21,360 nt of DNA from Acidobacteriaceae bacterium (GTDB taxonomy: Bacteria > Acidobacteriota > Terriglobia > Terriglobales > Acidobacteriaceae). Position numbers and translations under genes: made by a program. Numbering within the stretch: the first letter of the stretch is position 1; every line of letters begins with the position of its first letter. The stretch spans positions 13,309-34,668 of the forward strand of contig PMBA01000202.1 of NCBI GenBank assembly GCA_003152795.1, read 5' to 3'. Positions 1 to 7,211 of this stretch are shown one piece after another. The notes under the pieces are model-generated. The model ran no database searches, was not told where the DNA came from, and saw only the letters and a list, made by a program, of their open reading frames with translations.

Positions 1-1621
1 GGTCTCCGGTGGCTTCAATTTCCAGCAACTCTTTCGCCAGATCGGCGAGGGCGCCCGGCATCTTCTCGTAGTCAATGGCGTAACGCCCGTCAGCATTTCG
101 GCGGATTGCGCCGCGCTCCGAGAGATAATTGAATTCCATCATTTCCGCTTGGCTGTGGGCCTCAGCCGTTCCAAAGCGTACCGTGCGAAACAGGTCGCCC
201 ACGTACGATGCGTAATACTCCTCCAGCTTTCCTTTTGGAAGCGCATCGTGATCCACCAGCCATTTCAAAGCGAACATGCCGGTGACATCGGCTTTCGCCT
301 CTTCCAGGCCGCTAAAGGCTGGGCCAATCGCTTCCCGGATGTCGACTTTGCCGGTTGCCGTTCGCGCATATGCCGGACCGAGGCCGTGGCAGATCTCATG
401 CATAATCGTGCTCTGCAGATAACCTTCGCCTGAAACTTTGGCGGCCTGCTCCGGCTCCATCAGCTTTCGTGCGACCGGCAAAATCACGTAGCGTACGCGC
501 GCATCCATGAAGTTCTTGAAGAAAAGTTTCTTGCTGCCCTTTTGCTCATGAACTCGCGGGTCGTTTGGCAGATTGTCGGCCACCGGTTGGTACCCGTGGG
601 TCAGGTCTCCGGCTCGAAACGGAGTGTCCATCACCTCCATTGGCGTATCCAGGCCATGTTTTGACGGGCGATCTTCCGGAGCCAGCGGCAGCGCGTCCTG
701 AATGTCCGGCACATATTTCTGGAACAGCTCCAGTTTCCCGCTCTCGCGTTGGTTGCGCACCATTACCGCCGCGCCGTACGAACCCTTAACGCCCAGCAAG
801 CCGTCCATGTACGTTTCATAGGGCGCAAAAACGATGTCGAACTTCGGATCCTTCAACTCCAGCCATGCCAGGTCGCTGGGGAAATAATCGTCGCTGAGGA
901 GCGCGTCGGCGCGCAACCCAAGAAACTTCGCGAAAGCGGCATCATCACTGAGTTTTGCCGCCGCCCGCAGGGCTTTCGCCGCCGGTTCCAGAAAAGCGCG
1001 AAACGCGATATGGAAGGGAACTGCTTCCAGCTTTTCCCGATGCCAGCGCACAACCGTGAATTGATCGTAAAGCGCGGTCTTCTGCTCGGGATGCTGCTTG
1101 ACGTATTGCGCGACCTGGTCGGGTGTCAGCTTCGGGGGGTAGAAACCTCGTCCCGGCGGCATGGTCTCGGTGCCGACAAAGGGTCTATCCTGGTCGATCA
1201 AATCGAAACGCGAGGCGTTAATCCACAGGTAGCGTCGCAGTTGCACATCGCGCCGGTTCGGGCTCGAGGCCAGCGATTGGTACAGCGTGAGGGCTTCCGG
1301 ATCGCTCTGCCGCCAGAAGATGCTTTCGAGGTAGCCACAGGCCGCCACCAGTTTGTGAACGAGTTCCCGCTCGCGAGCGCTCAAACCCGCTGCCTGGAAA
1401 GGCATTTGGACGCGCCGGAACCTGGCAACACGCGCCTCCAGGTCAGCCGCGACCTTCAAGTCCGCGGGCGCGCCGCTCTTCGCCGCCGAACCCGTCATTG
1501 CTGTTCTCTGCTGCTGCGCCCCGGCGGAAGTTGACAGCAGCAGTATGAAAACCAGAACGGGCCCGTAGTCCCTCAAGAGATGGTTCTTGCTACCCCTGGT
1601 TCCGATCTGACCGTTTAACAT
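1..1621 (-). CDS. Exported M49-family (dipeptidyl-peptidase III-like) zinc metallopeptidase, C-terminus cut by window edge
   Basis: The reverse strand is open for 540 codons from an ATG at 1621 to the window edge, so the C-terminus is missing. The zinc site reads HEICHGLGP (H408, E409, H412). A second metal motif, GLEEAKADVTG, follows at about 438-448 and matches the EExxAD/E element that supplies the third ligand in M49 peptidases. The protein opens with a hydrophobic stretch, VLVFILLLSTSAGAQ, that looks like a signal peptide ending in AxAQ, so it should act outside the cytoplasm on short peptides. The motif is the HExxH pentapeptide seen in some bacterial and plant Nudix-fused members, not the HExxxH hexapeptide of classical DPP III. 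No strong Shine-Dalgarno sequence precedes 1621. A TTG at 1576, right before the hydrophobic segment, and an ATG at 1498, after it, are alternatives. The HAD gene starts divergently just upstream. The family call is firm; the exact substrate is unknown. Confidence 0.88.
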   Translation of the reverse strand, partial: MLNGQIGTRGSKNHLLRDYGPVLVFILLLSTSAGAQQQRTAMTGSAAKSGAPADLKVAADLEARVARFRRVQMPFQAAGLSARERELVHKLVAACGYLESIFWRQSDPEALTLYQSLASSPNRRDVQLRRYLWINASRFDLIDQDRPFVGTETMPPGRGFYPPKLTPDQVAQYVKQHPEQKTALYDQFTVVRWHREKLEAVPFHIAFRAFLEPAAKALRAAAKLSDDAAFAKFLGLRADALLSDDYFPSDLAWLELKDPKFDIVFAPYETYMDGLLGVKGSYGAAVMVRNQRESGKLELFQKYVPDIQDALPLAPEDRPSKHGLDTPMEVMDTPFRAGDLTHGYQPVADNLPNDPRVHEQKGSKKLFFKNFMDARVRYVILPVARKLMEPEQAAKVSGEGYLQSTIMHEICHGLGPAYARTATGKVDIREAIGPAFSGLEEAKADVTGMFALKWLVDHDALPKGKLEEYYASYVGDLFRTVRFGTAEAHSQAEMMEFNYLSERGAIRRNADGRYAIDYEKMPGALADLAKELLEIEATGD

Positions 1622-1677
1622 AGGGACACAAGTCTATCAAAACCGTGAATCGGGCCAGGACCCGTTATTATGAATTC

Positions 1678-2382
1678 ATGCGTGGGGAAAATGGCGCCCA
1701 GACTCTGCTCATCGATGCCGATGACACGCTCTGGGAAAACAACATCTACTTCGAACGGGCGATCGCACAGTTCATTTCGTTCCTCGACCATCGCGAACAT
1801 TCACCCGAAGCGGTTCGGTTGGTACTGAACGAGGTGGAGCGGGAATCGATCTTCAAACACGGTTACGGGCTGCACAGCTTCGCACATTCGCTCGTCGAAA
1901 CTTTCGAGAAGCTCTCCGTCGATCCGGTCACGCCAGTCTTGCACGAGCGCATTCGCAGCTTTGCTCACCAGATCGCCGATCATCCCATCGAAATTCTGCC
2001 TGAAGTGCCGGAGACCCTCCAGTATCTGGGCGAGCGTCACCACCTCATCCTGATGACCAAAGGAAATCCCGCGGAGCAATCTGGAAAAGTCGAGCGCTCG
2101 GGATTGAAAGAGTATTTTGCCGCGGTCGAAATTGTGGCTGAGAAGGACGAATCTACCTACCGCTCCGCCCTCGCCAAGTATGCTCTCCCGGCGGACACCA
2201 CCTGGATGGTCGGTAACAGCCCCAAGTCGGACATCAACCCCGCCCTCGCCGCCGGCCTACACGCCGTGTTCATACCCCATGACAACACGTGGATTCTCGA
2301 GCACGAGGAAGTCGCGCCCGTCCCGGCGTCGCAACGGTTGCTCCTGGTCGAACGTTTCGGCGACCTCAGACTACATTTCTAG
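1678..2382 (+). CDS. HAD-superfamily hydrolase (phosphatase-like)
   Basis: This is a 234-residue cytoplasmic protein with all four HAD motifs. Motif I is LLIDADDTLW, with the nucleophile Asp13 and acid/base Asp15. Motif II is the Thr in LILMTKGN. The motif III Lys lies in AEKDEST, and motif IV is MVGNSPKSD. A helical cap of about 80 residues sits between motifs I and II (C1-type cap). Family members hydrolyse phosphomonoesters such as nucleotides or sugar phosphates through an aspartyl-phosphate intermediate; the substrate cannot be read from sequence. I chose the ATG at 1678, ten codons before motif I. An in-frame GTG at 1645 would add 11 residues, and neither start has a clear Shine-Dalgarno sequence. 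The gene is divergent from the M49 peptidase, with only about 56 bp between the starts, so the two promoters must be interleaved. Downstream lies a hairpin shared with the convergent kelch gene. Confidence 0.85.
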   Translation: MRGENGAQTLLIDADDTLWENNIYFERAIAQFISFLDHREHSPEAVRLVLNEVERESIFKHGYGLHSFAHSLVETFEKLSVDPVTPVLHERIRSFAHQIADHPIEILPEVPETLQYLGERHHLILMTKGNPAEQSGKVERSGLKEYFAAVEIVAEKDESTYRSALAKYALPADTTWMVGNSPKSDINPALAAGLHAVFIPHDNTWILEHEEVAPVPASQRLLLVERFGDLRLHF

Positions 2383-2419
2383 CCGGCTTGGGCCAGCAGG
2401 CAGCGCTATAAAACAAGAC

Positions 2420-2457
2420 TGCCCTTGTATCTCCCAGTCCCAGAAGACACAAGGGCA
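2420..2457 (-). terminator. Hairpin between convergent HAD and kelch genes, probable terminator
   Basis: TGCCCTTGT (2420-2428) and ACAAGGGCA (2449-2457) form a perfect 9-bp stem with a 20-nt loop. On the minus strand the stem is followed by GTCTTGTTTTAT, a moderately T-rich tail, so it best fits termination of the kelch gene ending at 2481. On the plus strand only a short CTTTA follows, so termination of the HAD gene there would be weaker. The loop is long for a classical intrinsic terminator. Confidence 0.5.
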
Positions 2458-2480
2458 CTTTACCAGTCGACTTACTTGTC

Positions 2481-3989
2481 TTACTGAACAGTTACGCTGA
2501 CAGTGACGGAAGTAATGCCGTTTGCGACGACCGCCAGCGTACTCGCTCCCGTTTCCATCAATGCCGGCACATCGAAGCTGGTCGATACCGACTCCGTGCC
2601 GGTCGCCACTCCCATGCTGCTATGGTCATGGGTTCTGGCGTAGAACACGTGATGCGTGCTGTTGTTCGTAATTCGCACCAGAGGATAGTTCGTCGCCGTT
2701 TCCAGTTCGTCTCCAAACGCAGCCGCTTGTGATAACCCATTGAACTGAGTGCCCGATATTGTGTAAGTTGATCCTCGAGTTATGGTAGATGGATAAGTTG
2801 AAATCGCAGGCTGCCACGAGGTTTGGTAGGTCCCGGAAGACGTATAAGTTGCGGTTACGCCGCCCCCGACCAGCACCTCGCCGGTCGGTAACACCATGAG
2901 ACTTCCATAAGTTTTCGGGCCAGGAGTAAGCTTCGTGCCGTCGAATTCATAGAGAACCCCGGAGTCGCCTTCCACCAGAACATTGCCATTGGGAAGCAAA
3001 GCGGCAAAGGAGTCACCCGCGTTGTCACCGTTCGGGAAGACAGGACCAACCGTCCAAACGCCGGTGAGGCTATCGTAAATGGCCGTATCCCCGGGGCCGG
3101 CGTTCTTGGTGTACGATCCGGCGACGAACACAGTACCATCGGGACGCAGGATTTGTGGTCCAATTTCCCCAGGCGGGTAGTAACACAGTTTGCCGCCGGG
3201 ACCATAGTTGATACAGCCGAAGGGCGATGGTGAATGCAGATCGACGATCGTGCTGCCGGCACTTACCCATTCTTTGGCGGCGGGCGTATAGATCTCCGAG
3301 TTGGGAGCATGCTTTACATCCGCGGTTAGAATCGAGCCGTTCGGTAGAAGGGTCCATCCTTCCTCGGCGTTAAAATCGCTCTTGCCCTTGGAGCCCCGCG
3401 AAGTCCACGTGAGGGTCTTGGGATCGAGTTCTCTTATTTGCTTTGTCAGTTTGTTTCCCACCAGAAACCTGCCATCGGGCAGCACCACCGACGGCGAATC
3501 CCCGATATAGTTCCAGCCTTTCGGCGGTGCCAGGGATGTCCAGGTGTTGGCCTTGGGATCGTAGATCGCGCCTAGATTGGTGAGGGCAAAGTTGCCGTTG
3601 TTGTATTCGCCGCCGGTAATCACCAGTCGGCCGTCGGCCAGCACCGCGGAGGCGAAATCGTCGGGCACATATCCAGCGGGAAGGCTGGCGACTTGCGTCC
3701 ATGTTCCGTTGACGTAGCTCCCGGTGTTGTCGGGCGTGAGCTTCCACCAATCGGAAGCGCCGTTGCTTTGCGCCAGGACTGTGCCGTCCGTCAACTGGAA
3801 GGTGATCTGAATTCCGTGCGGGGGTTGATGCTTGAGGTTTGTCAGCGTTTGAGCCAACCCCGCGCCGGACACGGCGAGGAGGACCACTACAGTGAGAAAA
3901 AATGTTCTGGACAAGAGGCTTGACCTTCCTTGAAAGCAGCGACTGACATCGAGCGCAGAACTTTTCCGCGGGTTTGAGCTACTGAGCAC
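2481..3989 (-). CDS. Exported kelch/galactose-oxidase-like beta-propeller protein
   Basis: This 502-residue protein starts at a GTG with a very good Shine-Dalgarno sequence (AGGAGGG at 3997-4003, 7-nt spacing). A basic N-region is followed by a hydrophobic signal at about residues 29-47 ending in GLAQ. The body shows seven blade signatures of the form L-P-D/N-G-x-hhh: LTDGTVLAQ (67), LADGRLVIT (117), LPDGRFLVG (170), LPNGSILTA (215), RPDGTVFVA (282), LPNGNVLVE (332) and LPTGEVLVG (367). This points to a seven-bladed propeller. The C-terminal 110 residues look like the immunoglobulin-like E-set domain of galactose-oxidase relatives and carry the His-rich motif ARTHDHSSMG (451-460). I do not see the Tyr-His pair that completes the copper site in true galactose or glyoxal oxidases, so enzymatic activity is uncertain and a binding role is equally possible. 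It appears monocistronic, with a hairpin after its stop. Confidence 0.85.
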   Translation of the reverse strand: MLSSSNPRKSSALDVSRCFQGRSSLLSRTFFLTVVVLLAVSGAGLAQTLTNLKHQPPHGIQITFQLTDGTVLAQSNGASDWWKLTPDNTGSYVNGTWTQVASLPAGYVPDDFASAVLADGRLVITGGEYNNGNFALTNLGAIYDPKANTWTSLAPPKGWNYIGDSPSVVLPDGRFLVGNKLTKQIRELDPKTLTWTSRGSKGKSDFNAEEGWTLLPNGSILTADVKHAPNSEIYTPAAKEWVSAGSTIVDLHSPSPFGCINYGPGGKLCYYPPGEIGPQILRPDGTVFVAGSYTKNAGPGDTAIYDSLTGVWTVGPVFPNGDNAGDSFAALLPNGNVLVEGDSGVLYEFDGTKLTPGPKTYGSLMVLPTGEVLVGGGVTATYTSSGTYQTSWQPAISTYPSTITRGSTYTISGTQFNGLSQAAAFGDELETATNYPLVRITNNSTHHVFYARTHDHSSMGVATGTESVSTSFDVPALMETGASTLAVVANGITSVTVSVTVQ

Positions 3990-4141
3990 TGGCTAACCCT
4001 CCTGGGGGTTTGACGAAAAGCGCGGGGTGCTCATGGTAGCAAAACCTGGCAGGATTTGGGGAAAAATCAAACGCGTTGATGAAATCGGCCAACTGGCGCA
4101 TTCCGCGCAGTATGCCCGGCACGGTTTACCCGCAATAGACA

Positions 4142-4179
4142 CAGGCCGGGAGCCCGGAATTTCTTCCGGTCCCGGCCTG
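4142..4179 (-). terminator. Two-tier GC-rich hairpin downstream of the M48 gene
   Basis: An outer 10-bp perfect stem, CAGGCCGGGA (4142-4151) with TCCCGGCCTG (4170-4179), encloses an inner 6-bp stem, CCGGAA (4154-4159) with TTCCGG (4164-4169), and a TTTC tetraloop. Only a two-base bulge separates the tiers. It lies 26 bp past the stop of the minus-strand M48 gene and upstream of the kelch gene. No T-run follows on either strand, so it is either a terminator without a U-tract or an mRNA 3'-end stabiliser. Confidence 0.5.
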
Positions 4180-4204
4180 CGCTTCTATCAACCTGGTACC
4201 CGAC

Positions 4205-5998
4205 TCAGTTGCTCGGGGTGGGGCTAGCGGTAGCGGTGGTTGCCGCGGTGGTTGGCGCTGCGGCGGTGGTAGTCGCAGGCACGGTCGCAGTGCTGTAGCG
4301 GGAGAGGCGCGGGTAAAACGGCGTCACCTCGAACGGCATCTTGTCGCGTGCCGAAGTGATCGCGACCGGCTGCGCCTTCACGATCTCCACTTTGTCATCC
4401 CACGGGTTCAGTTTGACGCGGCCGCCCAATGGCAGCGCGGCGATCTGATCCAACTTGTTCCAGTCGAGCGCCGGAGCCGATGTAGCCAACTGGGCCATGC
4501 GGGTCACCGTGCCGTTCTCCGTGATGTTGTTGCCGAGGTGTGCTTGCAGCAAAGCGCTCAACTGCGGCGCGCGCACCTGCAGAGCCTTGATGAAGAGGCC
4601 GGCTGACTCCAGTTTCTGGGCATACGGTGAAGCTTTCAGGAGTTCGAGGGCTTTCTTGTCGGCGGCCGCTTCTTCTTCGGGAATGTGTTTGAACCCAAGG
4701 TTCTGGTAGGTGCCCTCGTCAGAGAAGAGCATGCGATCGTTGAAAGCGTACTGGCTGCCGAGGTTGTGTCCGAGAACAATGTGCGCCAGTTCGTGCGAGA
4801 GCACCATCGCGAGGCTGCCCTCATCGGGAAGCACGTCGATGAGCCCGCGGCTCAACACAATCGTGTTCCCTACACTGAAAGTTTCAAGCGGGGAAGTGGT
4901 GAGAACGCGCGTGCGGACCGGCCGCGGCAGTTCGATATTGTTGGTAATCTCCAGGTTGTTGACCACAGTCTGAAGGATTTTGTCCACGTCGTCGCCTTCC
5001 GGCGCAAGCAGGCCGGCGCGTTCGAGGCGTTCGAGGACGTTGTCTTCCGCCTGCTGCTGCCATTCGCGTTCGGCGGCGAGCGGAGTCGCATCCTGGGTGG
5101 TTGGCGTGTCGTCCTTTACGCTATCCACACGGATGTTAGTAAGTTCGTCGTTCGGCGTACCGGATTTGAGGTTATATCCCCACATGCGGGTCTGCGCTTT
5201 GAATGCAATCTTGTTCTTGGCTCCCGCCGTGAAGTCGCCTTCCTCGCTGTAAATATAAGCTGGGATCCAATAGCCCGGTATCAAATTCAACCGCCAACTG
5301 TCCATATGGAAGTAATAACTGTTGCGCGAAGGGTGGGAATAAGTTCCGTTGAGGCGGACAATGTTGAAATCCTGATCCTCAACCCAGATCCGGCCGAGAA
5401 AGCGGCCGCGTCCAGCGTCTTTTTTCGGAGTCAGATCGAACACCAGGCAGCGCACGTCGCCCAGGAACTCGCGCCGGGCGTAGTGGAACTCGTAATGCTG
5501 TCGGTCAAAGTCGTTGCGGTCGACAAAGACCATCCACGAAAAGCCCAGGGGCTGGTACTGGAACTTGAACTTTTTCAGGAGTCCACCGAGAAGACGCTTT
5601 TCCATGCCCTCTTCTTTGTCTTTGCCCTTGTCTTTGTCCTGAAGGTAGTCGCTGCGGTCGATCGAGTCGCTAAAGTCCATGCGTCCCAGAAAATAGTGGT
5701 CGTCCTGCGGAATGGGCCCGAGCTGCGGATCCTGCGTGAGGTTTTGCAGATAGGTTTCCACGACAGGAGTGCGTGGCCCCAAGAATTTGATAAGGTCTTT
5801 CTCGCGCAGGATCACGCGGTCCACAACCTGATCCATAGTGGCCGGGGGCGCCAGAGTTGGTGGAGTCTGGCTCGTCTGAGTCGCCGAAACCGGCTGCGGG
5901 TTCTGCGGCGCGGACGCCGACTGCTGGGCCATGACCGGCATGACCACTGCCAGCAGAGCCAAAATCATCCAGTTCAAGTTGCTGATAACCTTCCGCAT
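4205..5998 (-). CDS. Exported M48-family zinc metallopeptidase with extra N-terminal domain
   Basis: The start is the ATG at 5998, preceded by GGAG at a 9-nt spacing; an in-frame TTG at 6013 is less likely. The 597-residue protein opens with a signal peptide (residues 1-24, ending VMAQQ). Residues 30-55 are a Pro/Thr/Gln-rich linker. Residues 60-300 form a mostly beta region, including FLGRIWVEDQDFNIVRLNGT (201-220), that resembles a LolA-like lipoprotein-carrier fold; this is an inference from pattern. The M48 domain follows: SHELAHIVLGH gives H402, E403 and H406, and PEEEAAADKKALELL (about 440-454) supplies the third metal ligand. A Thr/Ala-rich tail (about 570-597) ends the protein. M48 envelope peptidases such as BepA act in outer-membrane protein quality control. 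The gene lies 18 nt downstream of a TonB-family gene and is almost certainly co-transcribed with it. Family certain, role inferred. Confidence 0.9.
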   Translation of the reverse strand: MRKVISNLNWMILALLAVVMPVMAQQSASAPQNPQPVSATQTSQTPPTLAPPATMDQVVDRVILREKDLIKFLGPRTPVVETYLQNLTQDPQLGPIPQDDHYFLGRMDFSDSIDRSDYLQDKDKGKDKEEGMEKRLLGGLLKKFKFQYQPLGFSWMVFVDRNDFDRQHYEFHYARREFLGDVRCLVFDLTPKKDAGRGRFLGRIWVEDQDFNIVRLNGTYSHPSRNSYYFHMDSWRLNLIPGYWIPAYIYSEEGDFTAGAKNKIAFKAQTRMWGYNLKSGTPNDELTNIRVDSVKDDTPTTQDATPLAAEREWQQQAEDNVLERLERAGLLAPEGDDVDKILQTVVNNLEITNNIELPRPVRTRVLTTSPLETFSVGNTIVLSRGLIDVLPDEGSLAMVLSHELAHIVLGHNLGSQYAFNDRMLFSDEGTYQNLGFKHIPEEEAAADKKALELLKASPYAQKLESAGLFIKALQVRAPQLSALLQAHLGNNITENGTVTRMAQLATSAPALDWNKLDQIAALPLGGRVKLNPWDDKVEIVKAQPVAITSARDKMPFEVTPFYPRLSRYSTATVPATTTAAAPTTAATTATASPTPSN

Positions 5999-6016
5999 AA
6001 CGCTTATCTCCAAGTT

Positions 6017-7066
6017 TCAATACGCCAGTTGAAATACCACGTGCACAATTGCTGCCGAATCCATTGCCTGTCCGTTGCGCATGGCCGGCTTGAACCGCAT
6101 CTTGTTCGCGGCGGCCACGGCGGCTTCATCGAGTCCATGACCCAGACCGCGGATGACGCGATTGACATGTAACTGCCCGTTGGCCGCGAACTCCACTTCC
6201 AGCAAGACCTCGCCTTCCAGCTTCAGATTCCTTGCTTCGTCGGTATAAAGCGGGTTCGGCTTGTAGGTGATCTCCACCGACGTGGGCGGCGGCCCGCTGT
6301 CCAAGCGCTGAGCATGTGGCGCGTTCTGCGCAATTTCCTGCGAGCCGAAGCCAGAACTCTGCACTGTCGCATTGCCGCGTCCGCTGCTGCGGCCGTCACC
6401 GCGGCCCGCGGTTGCCACGCCATTGCCAAAATCGGCGCTCGCAACCGTTCCCTTGATTCCTTTTGCGCCACCGGAGCCGTTGCCTTGCCCCGGTCCTACT
6501 GGCATGTCGAACGAACCCGCGGCGGATGCGATCAGCTTGCCATTTGGCTTGCTGTTGGCACTTGGCTTCAGGCCATTCGGATCGCCGAATCCACCCGTCT
6601 GAACCTTCGAAATCGGAGCATTTACTGTGGGCGCCACCGAACTGCCCTGGAAGTCCCCGGTATGGATCAGCACCGGACGGGCTCCGCCTGTTGCCTTCAA
6701 CACCGCGGGCGCGAAGTTGTTGATCGTTACCTTTGGTGGCTCAATTTCCTGCGGCTGTGGCTTGGGTGCCCGAATCTCATGGGGCACGATCAGTTTTGGT
6801 GCCTGTAACACGGGTTCCGGAGGCAGCAGCTTGGCATGAAGAAGTTTGGGCTTGGGCAGTGTTTCGGGCCTCAAGGCGGGGCGCGGCACTAACTCGGTGA
6901 TGTGATAGTTCGCGGTGATGAGCAGCGTGTCGGGCATGATGATCCCGAAGAGAATCAGAAACACAATCAGGCCCGAGACAATCCCGTAGCTCGCTACGAA
7001 GGTCCGCCAGTTCCACTTCTTTTCAGGCAGCAGGCCGAGTTGAAAACTGCGATCGTCGGTGGGCAT
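6017..7066 (-). CDS. TonB-family energy-transducer protein with Gly-rich linker
   Basis: This is a 349-residue inner-membrane protein with a short cytoplasmic N-terminus, one membrane segment (about 25-45, IVSGLIVFLILFGIIM) and a Pro/Lys-rich stretch (about 60-112) typical of a periplasm-spanning TonB. A long Gly/Ser/Asn-rich linker (about 125-250) follows. The C-terminal TonB domain contains YPNP-like and EGEVLLEVEF elements, then GLDEAAVAAANKMRFKPA (about 310-328). The linker repeats a short motif around a Phe-Gly (TGDF, TGGFG, SADFG, SSGFG). Two ATGs sit in tandem at 7069 and 7066. GGAG ends only 2 nt before the first, so 7066 fits better. No exbB or exbD lies in this window, so the protein must rely on motor genes elsewhere. 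Its stop is 18 nt before the M48 start. Confidence 0.88.
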   Translation of the reverse strand: MPTDDRSFQLGLLPEKKWNWRTFVASYGIVSGLIVFLILFGIIMPDTLLITANYHITELVPRPALRPETLPKPKLLHAKLLPPEPVLQAPKLIVPHEIRAPKPQPQEIEPPKVTINNFAPAVLKATGGARPVLIHTGDFQGSSVAPTVNAPISKVQTGGFGDPNGLKPSANSKPNGKLIASAAGSFDMPVGPGQGNGSGGAKGIKGTVASADFGNGVATAGRGDGRSSGRGNATVQSSGFGSQEIAQNAPHAQRLDSGPPPTSVEITYKPNPLYTDEARNLKLEGEVLLEVEFAANGQLHVNRVIRGLGHGLDEAAVAAANKMRFKPAMRNGQAMDSAAIVHVVFQLAY

Positions 7067-7211
7067 CATGACTCCAAAAAGGGGCCCGCACGCTGGGGAC
7101 AGCGCTCGGGGCTGGAGTCTTCACCTTATGGGAGATTGGGCAGGGGGTAAACGTGTCGCTTGCGCGTGTCCTTTGGTAACCAACGCTAACGGTACTCAGA
7201 TTGAAGGCCGA

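Noticed and set aside
749..1534. 261-codon open frame on the plus strand opposite the M49 gene
   Set aside because: The reverse strand carries the M49 zinc motifs and a signal peptide; this frame shows no motif.
4685..6172. 495-codon open frame on the plus strand opposite the M48 gene
   Set aside because: It lies fully antisense to a gene with clear M48 motifs and a signal peptide; its sequence has no recognisable domain and reflects GC-rich codon bias on the other strand.
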